In this document: positions 26,695-35,259 of the stretch, piece after piece
Layout: each line of letters begins with the position of its first letter
How positions within the stretch are numbered: the first letter of the stretch is position 1
DNA from: Sphingopyxis sp. JAI108
GTDB lineage: Bacteria; Pseudomonadota; Alphaproteobacteria; Sphingomonadales; Sphingomonadaceae
Direction: 5' to 3'
DNA: 64,000 bases
NCBI RefSeq assembly: GCF_013410105.1
Contig: NZ_JACCCJ010000003.1
Coordinates: forward strand, 186,001-250,000
Position numbers and translations under genes: made by a program
The notes under the pieces: model-generated
Seen by the model: only the letters and a program-made list of their open reading frames with translations
What the model was told of the DNA's origin: nothing
Databases searched by the model: none

Positions 26695-27666
26695 TTAAAG
26701 CCGCACCTTCGCTTCGAGTTCGCGGCGGGCGGCGAGATATTGTTCCTCGAGTTCGGCGACGAATTCGGCGACCGGCCGGACCGCGGTGACCGGGCCGATG
26801 CCCTGGCCCGAGCCCCAGATATCCTTCCACGCCTTTGCCTTGGTGTTGCCGCCCGAGCCGAAGTTCATCGTCTTCAAATCACCCTCGGGCAGATTGTCGG
26901 GATCCATCCCCGCCGAAACGATCGACTGGCGCAGATAATTGCCGTGGACGCCGGTGAACAGGTTCGAATAGACGATGTCGGCGGCGCCGCCTTCGACGAT
27001 GCCGTTCTTGTAACCATCCTCGGCATTGGCTTCGGACGTCGCGATGAAGGCGCTGCCGATATAGGCGAGGTCGGCGCCGCACGCCTGCGCGGCGAGCACC
27101 GAGCGACCGTGGCCGATCGCGCCCGACAGGGCGACGGGGCCATCGAACCATTCGCGGATCTCCTGAACGAGCGCGAAGGGCGACTGGCGACCGGCGTGGC
27201 CGCCGGCGCCCGCCGCGACGGGGATCAGGCCGTCGGCGCCCTTTTCGACCGCCTTGCGCGCGAAGCGGTCGTCGATGACATCGTGCAGCGTGATGCCGCC
27301 CCAGCCGTGCACGGCCTGGTTGAGTTCCTCGCGCGCGCCCAATGAGGTGATCGTGATCGGCACCTTCCACTTGGCGCAGGTCGCGATGTCCGCCTCGAGC
27401 CGGTCGTTCGATTTATGGACGATCTGGTTGACCGCATAGGGCGCCGAAAGCCGGTCGGGATTGTCGCGGTCCCACGCCGCCAGTTCCTCGGTGATCCGGT
27501 GCAGCCATTCGTCGAGCAGCGACTGCGGCCGCGCGTTGAGTGCCGGGAAACTGCCGACGACGCCCGCCTTGCACTGCGCGATGACGAGCTCGGGGCCCGA
27601 TACGATGAACAGCGGCGAGCCGATGACGGGCAGGCGAAGACGGTCGAAAATCGGGGGAAGGGCCAT
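26695..27666 (-). CDS. nitronate monooxygenase (2-nitropropane dioxygenase family)
   Basis: A 323-residue FMN-dependent TIM-barrel enzyme that oxidises alkyl nitronates such as propionate 3-nitronate to aldehydes or ketones and nitrite. The N-terminus begins PVIGSPLFIVSGPEL and has GVVGSFPALNARP; the flavin phosphate contact is the GAGGHAGRQSPFA segment near residue 170. ATG 27666 fits the family start. The next gene upstream on this strand is a VOC protein 65 bases away. Confidence 0.92.
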   Translation of the reverse strand: MALPPIFDRLRLPVIGSPLFIVSGPELVIAQCKAGVVGSFPALNARPQSLLDEWLHRITEELAAWDRDNPDRLSAPYAVNQIVHKSNDRLEADIATCAKWKVPITITSLGAREELNQAVHGWGGITLHDVIDDRFARKAVEKGADGLIPVAAGAGGHAGRQSPFALVQEIREWFDGPVALSGAIGHGRSVLAAQACGADLAYIGSAFIATSEANAEDGYKNGIVEGGAADIVYSNLFTGVHGNYLRQSIVSAGMDPDNLPEGDLKTMNFGSGGNTKAKAWKDIWGSGQGIGPVTAVRPVAEFVAELEEQYLAARRELEAKVRL

Positions 27667-27731
27667 GAATCAAACTCTCCGGTTGCTTTATGCAACTGAC
27701 CTTAACGTAAACGGAAGGCTGCGCAAGATGT

Positions 27732-28175
27732 TCAGTCGAAGGCGGGGCCCTTGAGCTCGACGATATTGCCTTCGGGGTCGCGGATGTAGATCGACGGCCC
27801 TTCGCCTTCGGCGCCGTACCGGGGCCCCGCCTGCTCGATCGCGATATCATGGCGGGCAAGATGGGCGCGGATGGCTGGTTCGTCGAACGGGGTGATCGCG
27901 ATCGCGAAATGGTCGAGGTTGCGGCCTTCGGTACCCGGCGCCGCGCCGCCCATCGCGCCCAGTTTGCCGTCGACGGTCACGAGGTCGATCAGCGAAGCGC
28001 CCGCGCGCAATTGATAGAGGCCGATTTCGGCCTGCGTGCGCTCGTCGGTGCAGCCGAGAACATCCTGGTAAAAGCGGGCCATGCGGTCGAGATCGACGAC
28101 GCGAAGGACCACATGGTCGATCGTGCGAAGGGTAAAGGGGGGTGTATCCACGGCGGTCGCTCCTCGAAATTCCAT
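27732..28175 (-). CDS. VOC (glyoxalase/dioxygenase fold) metalloprotein
   Basis: A 147-residue protein with two beta-alpha-beta-beta-beta modules. Metal-ligand positions appear in TIDHVVLRV (His), NLDHFAIAI (His) and GNIVELKGP (Glu). YIRDPEGNIVEL is the standard C-terminal module. It could be a glyoxalase, an epoxidase or a small resistance protein; the substrate is not evident. Divergent from an AraC regulator 23 bases away, which may control it. Confidence 0.85.
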   Translation of the reverse strand: MEFRGATAVDTPPFTLRTIDHVVLRVVDLDRMARFYQDVLGCTDERTQAEIGLYQLRAGASLIDLVTVDGKLGAMGGAAPGTEGRNLDHFAIAITPFDEPAIRAHLARHDIAIEQAGPRYGAEGEGPSIYIRDPEGNIVELKGPAFD

Positions 28176-28198
28176 GCTCGGATGAAGGTTTGTAATTG

Positions 28199-28963
28199 AT
28201 GCATGGAGCGGCTGTCCATCGACCGGTGACGGAGGTTGGTCCGGTGGCGGTTGCGATCCCCGACCGGGCGCGACAAAGTCGGGCGATGCAGTTGCTCCAG
28301 CCCAGCCTGTTGCCCGCCGCGGCCGACATAGCGCGTCATCGTCATCGCGAACCCTATGCTACGGTCGTGCTGGCGGGTGGCTATGAGGAAGCCGGCGATG
28401 CCGGGCGTATCGCCGTGCGCGAAGGCGAAGTGCTACTCCACGGCCCCTTTTCGGCACACCGCGACCGGATCTCGGCGAAGCGGACGGCGGTGCTCGATCT
28501 GCCGCTGCCGTTCGATGACCGCGACTGGCCGGCACATGCGCAGATCGCCGATCCCGACCGGATCGTCCGGCTGGCCGAACGCGATCCGGTCGAGGCGGTC
28601 GCGGCATTGCTCGACGGGCTCGCGCCCGTAGCGGCGGTCGAAGAGGATGATTTGCCCGACCAGTTGTCCGTCGCGCTGCGCGCATCGGCATCGCCGCGGA
28701 TCGGCGAATGGGCCGCGGCGCATGGCCGGTCGCGCGAGCATGTGTCGCGCAGGTTCGAGACGCTATATGGCGTCTCGCCCGCCGCCTATCGCGCCGATTG
28801 CCAGACGAAACGCGCGTGGCGGATGATCGTCGGCGGTGACGACAGCCTTGCCGGGATCGCGGTCGAGGCGGGTTATGCCGATCAGGCGCATATGACGCGG
28901 GCGGTGACGCGGCTGACCGGAATGTCGCCGCGGCGGTGGCGGTTAGCCCGGATGACAGTTTAG
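28199..28963 (+). CDS. AraC-family transcription regulator
   Basis: A 254-residue protein. The N-terminal part (about 30-100) has a cupin-like pattern (HRHREPYATVVLAGGYEE, GEVLLHGPFSAH), and the C-terminal 90 residues hold the two helix-turn-helix motifs of AraC (RSREHVSRRFETLYGVSPAAYR and SLAGIAVEAGYADQAHMTRA). ATG 28199 is used in place of a TTG three bases upstream. It is divergent from the VOC gene with a 23-base gap, so shared control is likely. Confidence 0.88.
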   Translation: MHGAAVHRPVTEVGPVAVAIPDRARQSRAMQLLQPSLLPAAADIARHRHREPYATVVLAGGYEEAGDAGRIAVREGEVLLHGPFSAHRDRISAKRTAVLDLPLPFDDRDWPAHAQIADPDRIVRLAERDPVEAVAALLDGLAPVAAVEEDDLPDQLSVALRASASPRIGEWAAAHGRSREHVSRRFETLYGVSPAAYRADCQTKRAWRMIVGGDDSLAGIAVEAGYADQAHMTRAVTRLTGMSPRRWRLARMTV

Positions 28964-28990
28964 GCGTGGATTGCTGCCATTCCCCACAGT

Positions 28991-29069
28991 CGTCATTCCC
29001 GCGAAAGCGGGAACCCGGAGCGTGCGTCGGCTGATCCCACACCGGGTTCCCGCTTTCGCGGGAATGACG
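28991..29069. repeat. REP-like inverted repeat, CGTCATTCCCGCGAAAGCGGGAACCCGG family (copy 1)
   Basis: The arms CGTCATTCCCGCGAAAGCGG and its complement at the right end are nearly perfect, around a 20-base centre. Each arm is itself a small hairpin (CCCGCGAAAGCGGG). A second intact copy is at 55411-55488 and a variant near 47346. Confidence 0.9.
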
Positions 29070-29115
29070 AGTTAATGAGACACCAAGCGCCACTTTTCGG
29101 TCGGTTTCAATCTTT

Positions 29116-29189
29116 CGTCATCCCGGACTTGCTCCGGGATCCACTGCGGCGCTGAAGTCGTGGACCCCCGGGCCAAGTCCGGGGTGACG
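29116..29189. repeat. inverted repeat, CGTCATCCCGGACTTGCTCCGGGA family
   Basis: The left arm CGTCATCCCGGACTTG faces CAAGTCCGGGGTGACG at the right end. It belongs to a further dispersed palindrome family, lying next to the previous repeat in a 314-base gene-free stretch (28964-29277) that also contains the 15-base unit at 29206. Confidence 0.85.
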
Positions 29190-29205
29190 AAGAAAGAGAA
29201 GGCAG

Positions 29206-29220
29206 CTTCCGGTCGAAACC
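29206..29220 (-). repeat. 15-base repeat unit, exact complement of 12680-12694
   Basis: CTTCCGGTCGAAACC is the exact reverse complement of the unit at 12680. Both copies are intergenic and close to other palindromes. Confidence 0.5.
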
Positions 29221-29277
29221 CGTCAAAGGTCACATTTGTTCAAGAAGCGGGCCGAACCCGCGCGCTAGGCGGGTCGC

Positions 29278-30054
29278 ATGACAAGTCTCTCCCCTGCTTC
29301 GCCGCGCCCGTTTGTGGCGCTTTCCGGTTTTCGCTTTCGCCTGTGGCCGATCCTGGTCGCCGCGGTGCTGATGCAGGCCATCCTCGAACTTGGGCGCATC
29401 GCGGCGCGTGAACTTTATTTTGCCGGGGCGCCGCTTTGGGACGGCTATATCTCGGTCTTTCTGCTGACAGCGATCGCGTTCCAGGCGCTGCTCGGGCTCG
29501 CCGCCATCCTCGTCATGCGCCGGGTGCTGCCCGCCGCCGACCCGCATCTGCGCTGGCCGCCGGGCGCGAGCTACGTCGGGATCGCGATAGCGATCGGCAT
29601 CGGCATGGGGCTGGTGATGCTCGTTGCCGACTATTGGCCCGCGCTTGCGGCGCAGACAGCGCCGAACATGAGCTATTCGAAGGCACCGCTCGATTCGGCG
29701 GGCTATCTGCTCGGCATGATCACGACGGGGCTGGCGGAGGAGACGATCTTTCGGGGGCTGCTTGTCGGGATGCTCGTCGTGCTGGTGCCGGGGCGGCTGC
29801 GGATCGGGGCGCTCGACCTGCCGGTCGCGGCCTATCTGGTCGCGCTGATGTTCGGGCTGGCGCACTGGAAATCCTTTACCGTCGATCCCTTCTATCAGGC
29901 GATGGCGCAGCAGATTTACGCCTTTGTCTGGGGCCTCATCTATGTCTGGCTGATGGAGCGGTCGCGCAGCCTGCTCGCCCCGATCGTCGCGCACGGGCTG
30001 GGCAATTTCACCGAGGTCGCAATCGTGATCGCGCTCAACGCGCTGTGGGCCTGA
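29278..30054 (+). CDS. CPBP-family intramembrane metalloprotease
   Basis: A 258-residue membrane protein with about eight helices. The CPBP (Abi/CAAX-like) motifs are all visible: EETIFRG near residues 153-159, FGLAHW near 190-196, and HGLGNF near 240-245, which together build the catalytic Glu/His site. Members cleave prenylated or membrane peptides, or act as bacteriocin self-immunity proteins; the partner is unknown here. No bacteriocin gene is visible beside it. Confidence 0.9.
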   Translation: MTSLSPASPRPFVALSGFRFRLWPILVAAVLMQAILELGRIAARELYFAGAPLWDGYISVFLLTAIAFQALLGLAAILVMRRVLPAADPHLRWPPGASYVGIAIAIGIGMGLVMLVADYWPALAAQTAPNMSYSKAPLDSAGYLLGMITTGLAEETIFRGLLVGMLVVLVPGRLRIGALDLPVAAYLVALMFGLAHWKSFTVDPFYQAMAQQIYAFVWGLIYVWLMERSRSLLAPIVAHGLGNFTEVAIVIALNALWA

Positions 30055-30063
30055 CGCGCGATA

Positions 30064-30086
30064 GGGCGGCCGTTGGGCCGCCCTTG
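30064..30086. terminator. hairpin between convergent genes
   Basis: GGGCGGCC-GTTG-GGCCGCCC forms an 8-base perfect stem followed by TTG, 9 bases after the CPBP gene. It lies 18 bases before the end of the convergent membrane-protein gene. Confidence 0.75.
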
Positions 30087-30103
30087 CATTGTCGTCAGGC
30101 AGG

Positions 30104-30598
30104 TCAGGCGGCGATCGGCCGCCGGCTGGCCTTGACCGCGACATATCCGAAGAGGATCGCGGCGAGGAGGAGCGCGCCCTGCGCGGCGGAAAACGGCGGT
30201 TCGGTGCCGTTCGGGGCGAGCGCGTTCAGTGCGGGCACTTTCAGGAAGGACTGCACCACGAGCACGAAGAGGTTGAGGTAGAGCGCGGCGGTCGCGCTCA
30301 CCGCATAGACCGTCGCGGCGCGCCCAGCGAGCTTGCGGCCGTAATAGGCGGCAAAGCTCGCGACGAGGATCAGCGTCGAGAGGATGCCCACGCCGAGCGC
30401 CGGGGTGAAGGCGACGATCGGGAACAGGAAGCCGGTAAGGCTGGTCAGCAGCGTCGCCCAGAGGAAGATGTCGGTGGTGCGGCGGAGGAGGCGCCCGCGC
30501 GCGAAGGCGGGGAGGGCGATGAGGCCCGCACCGATGCCGATCAGGCTGATCGCGACGTGCAGGGCGGTGAACTGCGATATGGTGAGGCCGAGGATCAT
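30104..30598 (-). CDS. hypothetical four- to five-helix membrane protein
   Basis: A 164-residue protein made mainly of hydrophobic helices (about 9-30, 41-60, 66-88, 95-118, 138-158). I do not recognise a family with certainty; the layout recalls DoxX-like or other small integral proteins of sphingomonads. ATG 30598 gives a start just before the first helix. It lies 54 bases downstream of the chloroperoxidase-like hydrolase on the same strand, so the two are probably an operon facing away from the GlxA-type regulator. Confidence 0.75.
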   Translation of the reverse strand: MILGLTISQFTALHVAISLIGIGAGLIALPAFARGRLLRRTTDIFLWATLLTSLTGFLFPIVAFTPALGVGILSTLILVASFAAYYGRKLAGRAATVYAVSATAALYLNLFVLVVQSFLKVPALNALAPNGTEPPFSAAQGALLLAAILFGYVAVKASRRPIAA

Positions 30599-30652
30599 GG
30601 TCTTACTCTCTTGTTGAGCGGGCGACGGCATCGCCGCCGCCCGCCGGGTCGA

Positions 30653-31480
30653 TCAGCTGTTGATGAAGTCGAGGAGGTCGGCGTTGAAGCGGTCCTGCTC
30701 GGTGACGGTGAGGCCGTGGCTGCCGCCTTCATAGACCTTGAGCACAGCCTGCTTGACGATCTTGACGGTCGAGAGCGCCGCGGCGCCGATCGGCACGATC
30801 TGGTCGTCGTCGCCGTGGAGGACGAGGGTCGGCTTGTCGAACTTCTTCAAATCCTCGTTGAAGTCGCTTTCCGAAAAGGCTCGAATGCTGTCGAGCAGGC
30901 CCTTGAGGCCGCCGTTCATGCCCTGCCGCACGAATTCGTCGCGCACCGCTTCCGAAACCGCCGCGCCGTCGCGGTTATAGCCGTAGAAGGGGATCGTCAG
31001 ATCCTTGAAGAATTGCGGGCGGTTGTCGAACGTGCCCTTGCGGATGCCGTCGAAGACGTCGAGCGGCAGGCCGTCGGGATTGGCTTCGGTCTTGAGCATC
31101 AGCGGGGGGACTGCGCCGATCAGCGCGACCTTGGCGACGCGGGCGGTGCCGTGGCGGCCGATATAGCGGGTGACTTCGCCGCCGCCGGTCGAGTGGCCGA
31201 CGAGGATGACGTCTTTCAGGTCGAGCTGTTCGATCAGTTCGGCAAGGTCGTCGGCATACTGGTCCATATTGTTATTGTCCCAGACCTGGTCCGAACGGCC
31301 GTGGCTGCGGCGGTCGTGGGCGATGGTGCGAAAGCCCTGGCTTGCGAAGAAGACCATCTGCGCGTCCCAGGCGTCAGACGACAGCGGCCAGCCATGCGAG
31401 AAGACGATCGGCTGTCCGTCCTTCGGACCCCAGTCCTTGAAGAAGATGTTGGTGCCGTCCTTGGTGGTGATGGTGGTCAT
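30653..31480 (-). CDS. alpha/beta hydrolase, non-heme chloroperoxidase/esterase type
   Basis: A 275-residue alpha/beta hydrolase. The nucleophile elbow is GHSTGG with Ser97; the acid lies in HGDDDQIVP near residue 225 and the His in GGSHG near 255. The oxyanion region is [12 protein letters not shown]. This matches the cofactor-free haloperoxidase (perhydrolase) group. It is divergent from the GlxA-type AraC regulator starting at 31607, which may sense a related small molecule. Confidence 0.92.
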   Translation of the reverse strand: MTTITTKDGTNIFFKDWGPKDGQPIVFSHGWPLSSDAWDAQMVFFASQGFRTIAHDRRSHGRSDQVWDNNNMDQYADDLAELIEQLDLKDVILVGHSTGGGEVTRYIGRHGTARVAKVALIGAVPPLMLKTEANPDGLPLDVFDGIRKGTFDNRPQFFKDLTIPFYGYNRDGAAVSEAVRDEFVRQGMNGGLKGLLDSIRAFSESDFNEDLKKFDKPTLVLHGDDDQIVPIGAAALSTVKIVKQAVLKVYEGGSHGLTVTEQDRFNADLLDFINS

Positions 31481-31606
31481 GATATTTGCCTTTCAGTCTG
31501 GAGGGCGGGGTGTCCGTCCCGATGAAACAGGAGATAGGCTTGGACGCGCTTGCGCGGGATTGGCGGATACGACATTATGCGGTCCGATTCCGACAAAGGA
31601 GCCGAT

Positions 31607-32620
31607 ATGCCGAGATTGAAGGTGCCCGACGCCGCGAATGTGCCGCTGATCGAGGTCGGGATGATGACCTATCCCGACTGCCAGATGGGCATGGTGCACG
31701 GCATCACCGACCTGTTCGACGTCGCAGGGCGCTTCGCGGTCGATCATGGGCGGTCGCCGATCCGTGCCAGCCACTGGCGCTTGCAGAATGGCGGGGGTTT
31801 TGCGCGCTTTTACGACAGCCATCCCGACGAGCCGCCGGGCAATTCGCCCGCGGTGCTGATCGCGCCGGGGAGCCTGCACAAGCTGCTCGAACCGGGCGAG
31901 GTCGAACCCTATGCGCGCTGGCTGCTCGACCGGCACGCGCATGGCGCGGTGCTGGCGTCGAATTGCGGCGGCGCCTTCGCGCTCGCCGCGACGGGGTTGC
32001 TGAGCGGCCGGCCGGCGACGACGCACTGGTTTTTTGCCGAGGAGTTCCGGAGCCGCTTTCCCGACGTGCGGCTGGAGGCCGACCGGATGGTGATCGACGA
32101 TGGCGATATCGTCACCGCGGGCGGGCTGATGGCGTGGACCGACCTGGGGCTGCGTATCGTCGAGCGATTGCTCGGGCCGACGGTGATGATGGAGACGGCG
32201 CGCTTTCTGCTGATCGATCCGTCGGGGCGCGAACAGAAGAATTACGCGAGCTTCGCGCCCAAGCTGACCCATGGCGACGAGGCGATTTTGAAGGTGCAGC
32301 ACTGGTTGCAGGCGCGCGGGGCCGGGGCGGTCGCTGTCGCCGATATGGCGCGCGAGGCGGGGATGGAGGAGCGCACCTTCCAGCGGCGCTTCAAGGCCGC
32401 GACGGGAATGACCCCGGTCGAATATGTCCAGCACCTGCGCGTCGGCAAGGCGCGCGAGCTGCTGGAGTTCACGCGGCGCACGGTCGACCAGATCGCGTGG
32501 AGCGTGGGGTATGAGGATGCGGCGGCCTTCCGCAAATTGTTCCACCGCCTGATCGGCCTGTCGCCGCACGAATATCGGCAGCGTTTTTCGACGCCGCAGT
32601 CGCTGGCGGAGGTCGCCTGA
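31607..32620 (+). CDS. GlxA-type transcription regulator (DJ-1/PfpI plus AraC HTH)
   Basis: A 337-residue protein with an N-terminal DJ-1/PfpI-like sensor domain (about 12-190) and a C-terminal AraC DNA-binding domain (about 225-320). The nucleophile-elbow position of the first domain is Cys120 in LASNCGGAFALA. The AraC part includes VADMAREAGMEERTFQRRFK and QIAWSVGYEDAAAFRKLF. ATG 31607 is supported by AAAGGA upstream, in preference to a longer frame. The nearest candidate target is the divergent chloroperoxidase operon. Confidence 0.92.
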   Translation: MPRLKVPDAANVPLIEVGMMTYPDCQMGMVHGITDLFDVAGRFAVDHGRSPIRASHWRLQNGGGFARFYDSHPDEPPGNSPAVLIAPGSLHKLLEPGEVEPYARWLLDRHAHGAVLASNCGGAFALAATGLLSGRPATTHWFFAEEFRSRFPDVRLEADRMVIDDGDIVTAGGLMAWTDLGLRIVERLLGPTVMMETARFLLIDPSGREQKNYASFAPKLTHGDEAILKVQHWLQARGAGAVAVADMAREAGMEERTFQRRFKAATGMTPVEYVQHLRVGKARELLEFTRRTVDQIAWSVGYEDAAAFRKLFHRLIGLSPHEYRQRFSTPQSLAEVA

Positions 32621-32708
32621 AATTTTTTTCCGGCTCGTGTCGATTTGACGATGGCTCGTTCGTCGTCTGGATAGGAGCCGCTGTTGGCCCGACAAAAGGA
32701 GACGGAAA

Positions 32709-33140
32709 ATGCGTGTGATGGTTTTTGTGAAAGCGACCGACGACAGCGAACAGGGTCTGCCCCCGACCGAGGAAATGACCGAAATGTTCGAGGCGATGGG
32801 CAAGTTCAACGAGGAACTGGTCAATGCCGGGGTGATGGTCGCGGGCGACGGGCTGAAGCCCTCGTCGTTCGGCAAGCGGATCCACTTCGACGGCGCGAAC
32901 CGCACGGTGATCGACGGCCCCTTCGCCGAAGCGCGCGAGCTGGTCGCGGGTTACTGGATCTGGGAAGTCAAGGACATGGACGAAGCGGTCGCCTGGGCGA
33001 AGCGTTGCCCCAATCCGATGCGCGGGCCGAGCGATCTGGAGATCCGTCCCTTTTATGAAATGGAAGATTTCGGCGATGCGGTGACGCCCGAAATCGCGGC
33101 GCACGAACAGGGGCTGCGCGACAGGCTGGCCGGCGAATAA
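32709..33140 (+). CDS. YCII-related DGPF-domain protein
   Basis: A 143-residue ferredoxin-like-fold protein with the defining DGPF motif (in VIDGPFAEARELVAGYWIWEV) near residues 62-66. DGPF proteins are the standard genomic partners of ECF42 sigma factors, and the sigma gene follows after 6 bases. AAAGGAGACGG precedes ATG 32709. Biochemical role is unknown; most families show no enzyme activity. Confidence 0.92.
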   Translation: MRVMVFVKATDDSEQGLPPTEEMTEMFEAMGKFNEELVNAGVMVAGDGLKPSSFGKRIHFDGANRTVIDGPFAEARELVAGYWIWEVKDMDEAVAWAKRCPNPMRGPSDLEIRPFYEMEDFGDAVTPEIAAHEQGLRDRLAGE

Positions 33141-33146
33141 GCTGCC

Positions 33147-34460
33147 ATGTCCGCCGCCCGCCTTGCCTTGGCGCCCGCTTTCGCGGACAAGGCGCGGATG
33201 GCGGCGGACCCCACCCACAGGGCGATCGAGGCGGTATTCCGGATCGAGCGCGCACGGCTGATCGGCGCGCTCGCACGGATGACGCGCGACCTCGACCGCG
33301 CCGAGGAACTGGCGCAGGAGGCGCTGCTGATCGCGCTGACCGAATGGCCGAAGGGCGGGGTGCCCGATAATCCGGGCGCCTGGCTGACCGCCGCGGCGAA
33401 ACGGCGGTTGATCGACGGCGCGCGGCACCGGTCGATGCGGGAGCGGAAACATGCCCAAATCGCTCGCGAACTCGACGCGAAATACGACATGAGCGCCGAG
33501 GCCCTCGAGGCGGCGCTCGACGATCCGCTGGGCGACGAACTGCTCGGGCTGATTTTCGCGGCGTGCCATCCGGTGATTACGTCCGAGGCGCGTGCCGCGC
33601 TGACGCTGCGGCTGGTCGGCGGGCTGACGGTCGAGGAGATCGCGCGGGCGTTCCTGTCGAACGAGGCCGCGATCGCGGCGCGGATCACGCGGGCTAAGAA
33701 GGCGATCGGCAAGGCGGGGGTCGCTTTTGAAGTGCCGCGCGGCGCCGAACTCAACGCCCGGCTGCCATCGGTGCTCGAGATCGTCTATCTGATCTTCAAC
33801 GAAGGCTATGCCGCCACCACGGGGGCGTCGCTTGTCCGGCGGCCGCTCTGCGCCGAGGCGCAGCGGCTGGGGCGCATCCTCGCCGGATTGATGCCCGAAC
33901 AGCCCGAGGTGCTCGGCCTGCTCGCACTGATGGAAATTCAGGCGTCGCGATTGGCCGCGCGTTCCGGGCCCGACGGGCGCTTCGTCCCGCTGACCGAACA
34001 GAATCGCGCGCGCTGGGACCAGCTGCTGATCCGTCGCGGGCTGAATGCGCTTGATCGGGCTGAGGCATTGGGCGGTTCGGATGGCCCCTATGCACTTCAG
34101 GCGGCGCTCGCGGCATGCCACGCGCGGGCGCGCACCGCGGAGGCGACCGACTGGCGGCGCATTGCGGGCCTCTATGACCGGCTGGGGCAGGTGATGCCGT
34201 CGCCGGTGGTCGAGCTGAACCGCGCGGTCGCGCACAGCATGGCCTTCGGCCCCGAGGCGGGGTTGCGGCTGGTCGATGAAATCGCCGACGCGGCGATGCT
34301 GCGCAACTATGCCCCGCTTCCCGCCGCGCGCGGCGATTTTCTGTTTCGCGCCGGACGGCACCGTGAGGCCAGGGCGGCGTTCGAGGCGGCGGCGGCACTG
34401 ACGGGCAATGAGCGCGAGCGCGATTTCCTGTTGGGCCGCGCGGCGGCATGCGGCGGATGA
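33147..34460 (+). CDS. ECF42-type RNA polymerase sigma factor with TPR-like extension
   Basis: A 437-residue sigma factor. Sigma region 2 (about 28-100, ARLIGALARMTRDLDRAEELAQEAL) and region 4 (about 135-190, TLRLVGGLTVEEIARAFLSNEAAIAARITRAK) occupy the first half. A long C-terminal extension of the DUF6596/TPR type (NEGYAATTGASLVRRPLCAEAQRLGRIL and onward) is needed for activity in this group. No anti-sigma factor is nearby, as usual for ECF42. ATG 33147 is used; M at 33198 is an alternative. Its stop overlaps the next gene. Confidence 0.93.
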   Translation: MSAARLALAPAFADKARMAADPTHRAIEAVFRIERARLIGALARMTRDLDRAEELAQEALLIALTEWPKGGVPDNPGAWLTAAAKRRLIDGARHRSMRERKHAQIARELDAKYDMSAEALEAALDDPLGDELLGLIFAACHPVITSEARAALTLRLVGGLTVEEIARAFLSNEAAIAARITRAKKAIGKAGVAFEVPRGAELNARLPSVLEIVYLIFNEGYAATTGASLVRRPLCAEAQRLGRILAGLMPEQPEVLGLLALMEIQASRLAARSGPDGRFVPLTEQNRARWDQLLIRRGLNALDRAEALGGSDGPYALQAALAACHARARTAEATDWRRIAGLYDRLGQVMPSPVVELNRAVAHSMAFGPEAGLRLVDEIADAAMLRNYAPLPAARGDFLFRAGRHREARAAFEAAAALTGNERERDFLLGRAAACGG

Positions 34461-35128
34461 CCGCGATGCGTATCGAAACGATCGGCACCGAGGCGCAGCC
34501 GCTGGTCGTGCTCGATGATTTCGCGCCCGACCCCAACGCCTTGCGAAGCTTCGCGGCGACGGCCGAATTCACCCCGGCGCGCAACCATTTTCCGGGCGTG
34601 CGCGCCGACCTTCCCGAAACCTATCTCGCGACGCAGCTTCCGCTTATCGCCGCCGCGGCGGCCCAGGCCTTTGGTCGCACCGGCCCGGTCAGCGTCGTCG
34701 ATGCGAGCTTTTCGATCGTATCGACCCCGCGCGACGAGCTGACGATCCCGCAGCGTCTGCCGCATGTCGATGCCTTCACCGCGGACCGTATCGCGCTCGT
34801 CCATTATCTGTCGCCACAAGGCGGCGATGGCACCGCATTCTTCCGTCACCGGGCGACGGGGTTCGAGAGGATCGACGAGGCACGGCGCGAGCTGTTCTTT
34901 CACCACCTCGAACTGGCGATGCGCCATGGCGGGGTTCCGCCGCCGGCCTATGTGCTGGGCGACACGCCGCTGTTCGAATCTGTCCATATCGAGCATGCAC
35001 GCTATAATCGCGCATTGCTTTATCGCAGCTGGAACATCCACAGCGGGGCAATTTCGGCGGCCACCACGCTTTCCCCCGATCCGATCGAGGGGCGGCTGAC
35101 GGTGACTGCCTTCCTGTCGATCGGCTGA
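34457..35128 (+). CDS. DUF6445 family protein (2OG-oxygenase-like)
   Basis: A 223-residue protein that matches DUF6445. It starts with a VVLDDFAPDPNALR pattern seen in 2-oxoglutarate oxygenases and has a candidate metal pair in LPHVDAF (H-x-D), with a later His in ESVHIEHARYN. ATG 34457 overlaps the ECF42 stop (ATGA), so it is translationally coupled; ATG 34448 is an alternative. Its place behind a DGPF-ECF42 pair is not standard and suggests a dedicated product or target of the sigma factor. Confidence 0.75.
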   Translation: MTAMRIETIGTEAQPLVVLDDFAPDPNALRSFAATAEFTPARNHFPGVRADLPETYLATQLPLIAAAAAQAFGRTGPVSVVDASFSIVSTPRDELTIPQRLPHVDAFTADRIALVHYLSPQGGDGTAFFRHRATGFERIDEARRELFFHHLELAMRHGGVPPPAYVLGDTPLFESVHIEHARYNRALLYRSWNIHSGAISAATTLSPDPIEGRLTVTAFLSIG

Positions 35129-35200
35129 CCGGCGCCTGTCGCAAATTTCCAACGGTCCTTCGCCGAAAATCGTTCGATGTTCCGGAACGGGACAACGGCC

Positions 35201-35226
35201 CGTCGCACTTCGGTGTAGGTGCGACG
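35201..35226 (+). promoter_or_regulatory. stem-loop in the leader of the PEP-CTERM gene
   Basis: CGTCGCAC and GTGCGACG pair exactly over 8 bases around a 10-base loop, about 35 bases before the likely start of the next gene. A palindromic TTCCGGAA lies just upstream. A regulatory or mRNA-protecting role is inferred. Confidence 0.4.
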
Positions 35227-35259
35227 ACGAACACCCTAGGAGCGCCCGCGCTTTCCCAT

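Noticed and set aside
28964..29277. 314-base gap searched for a missed gene
   Set aside because: It is filled by two palindromic repeats and one 15-base unit; no frame with a start, RBS and coding composition is present.
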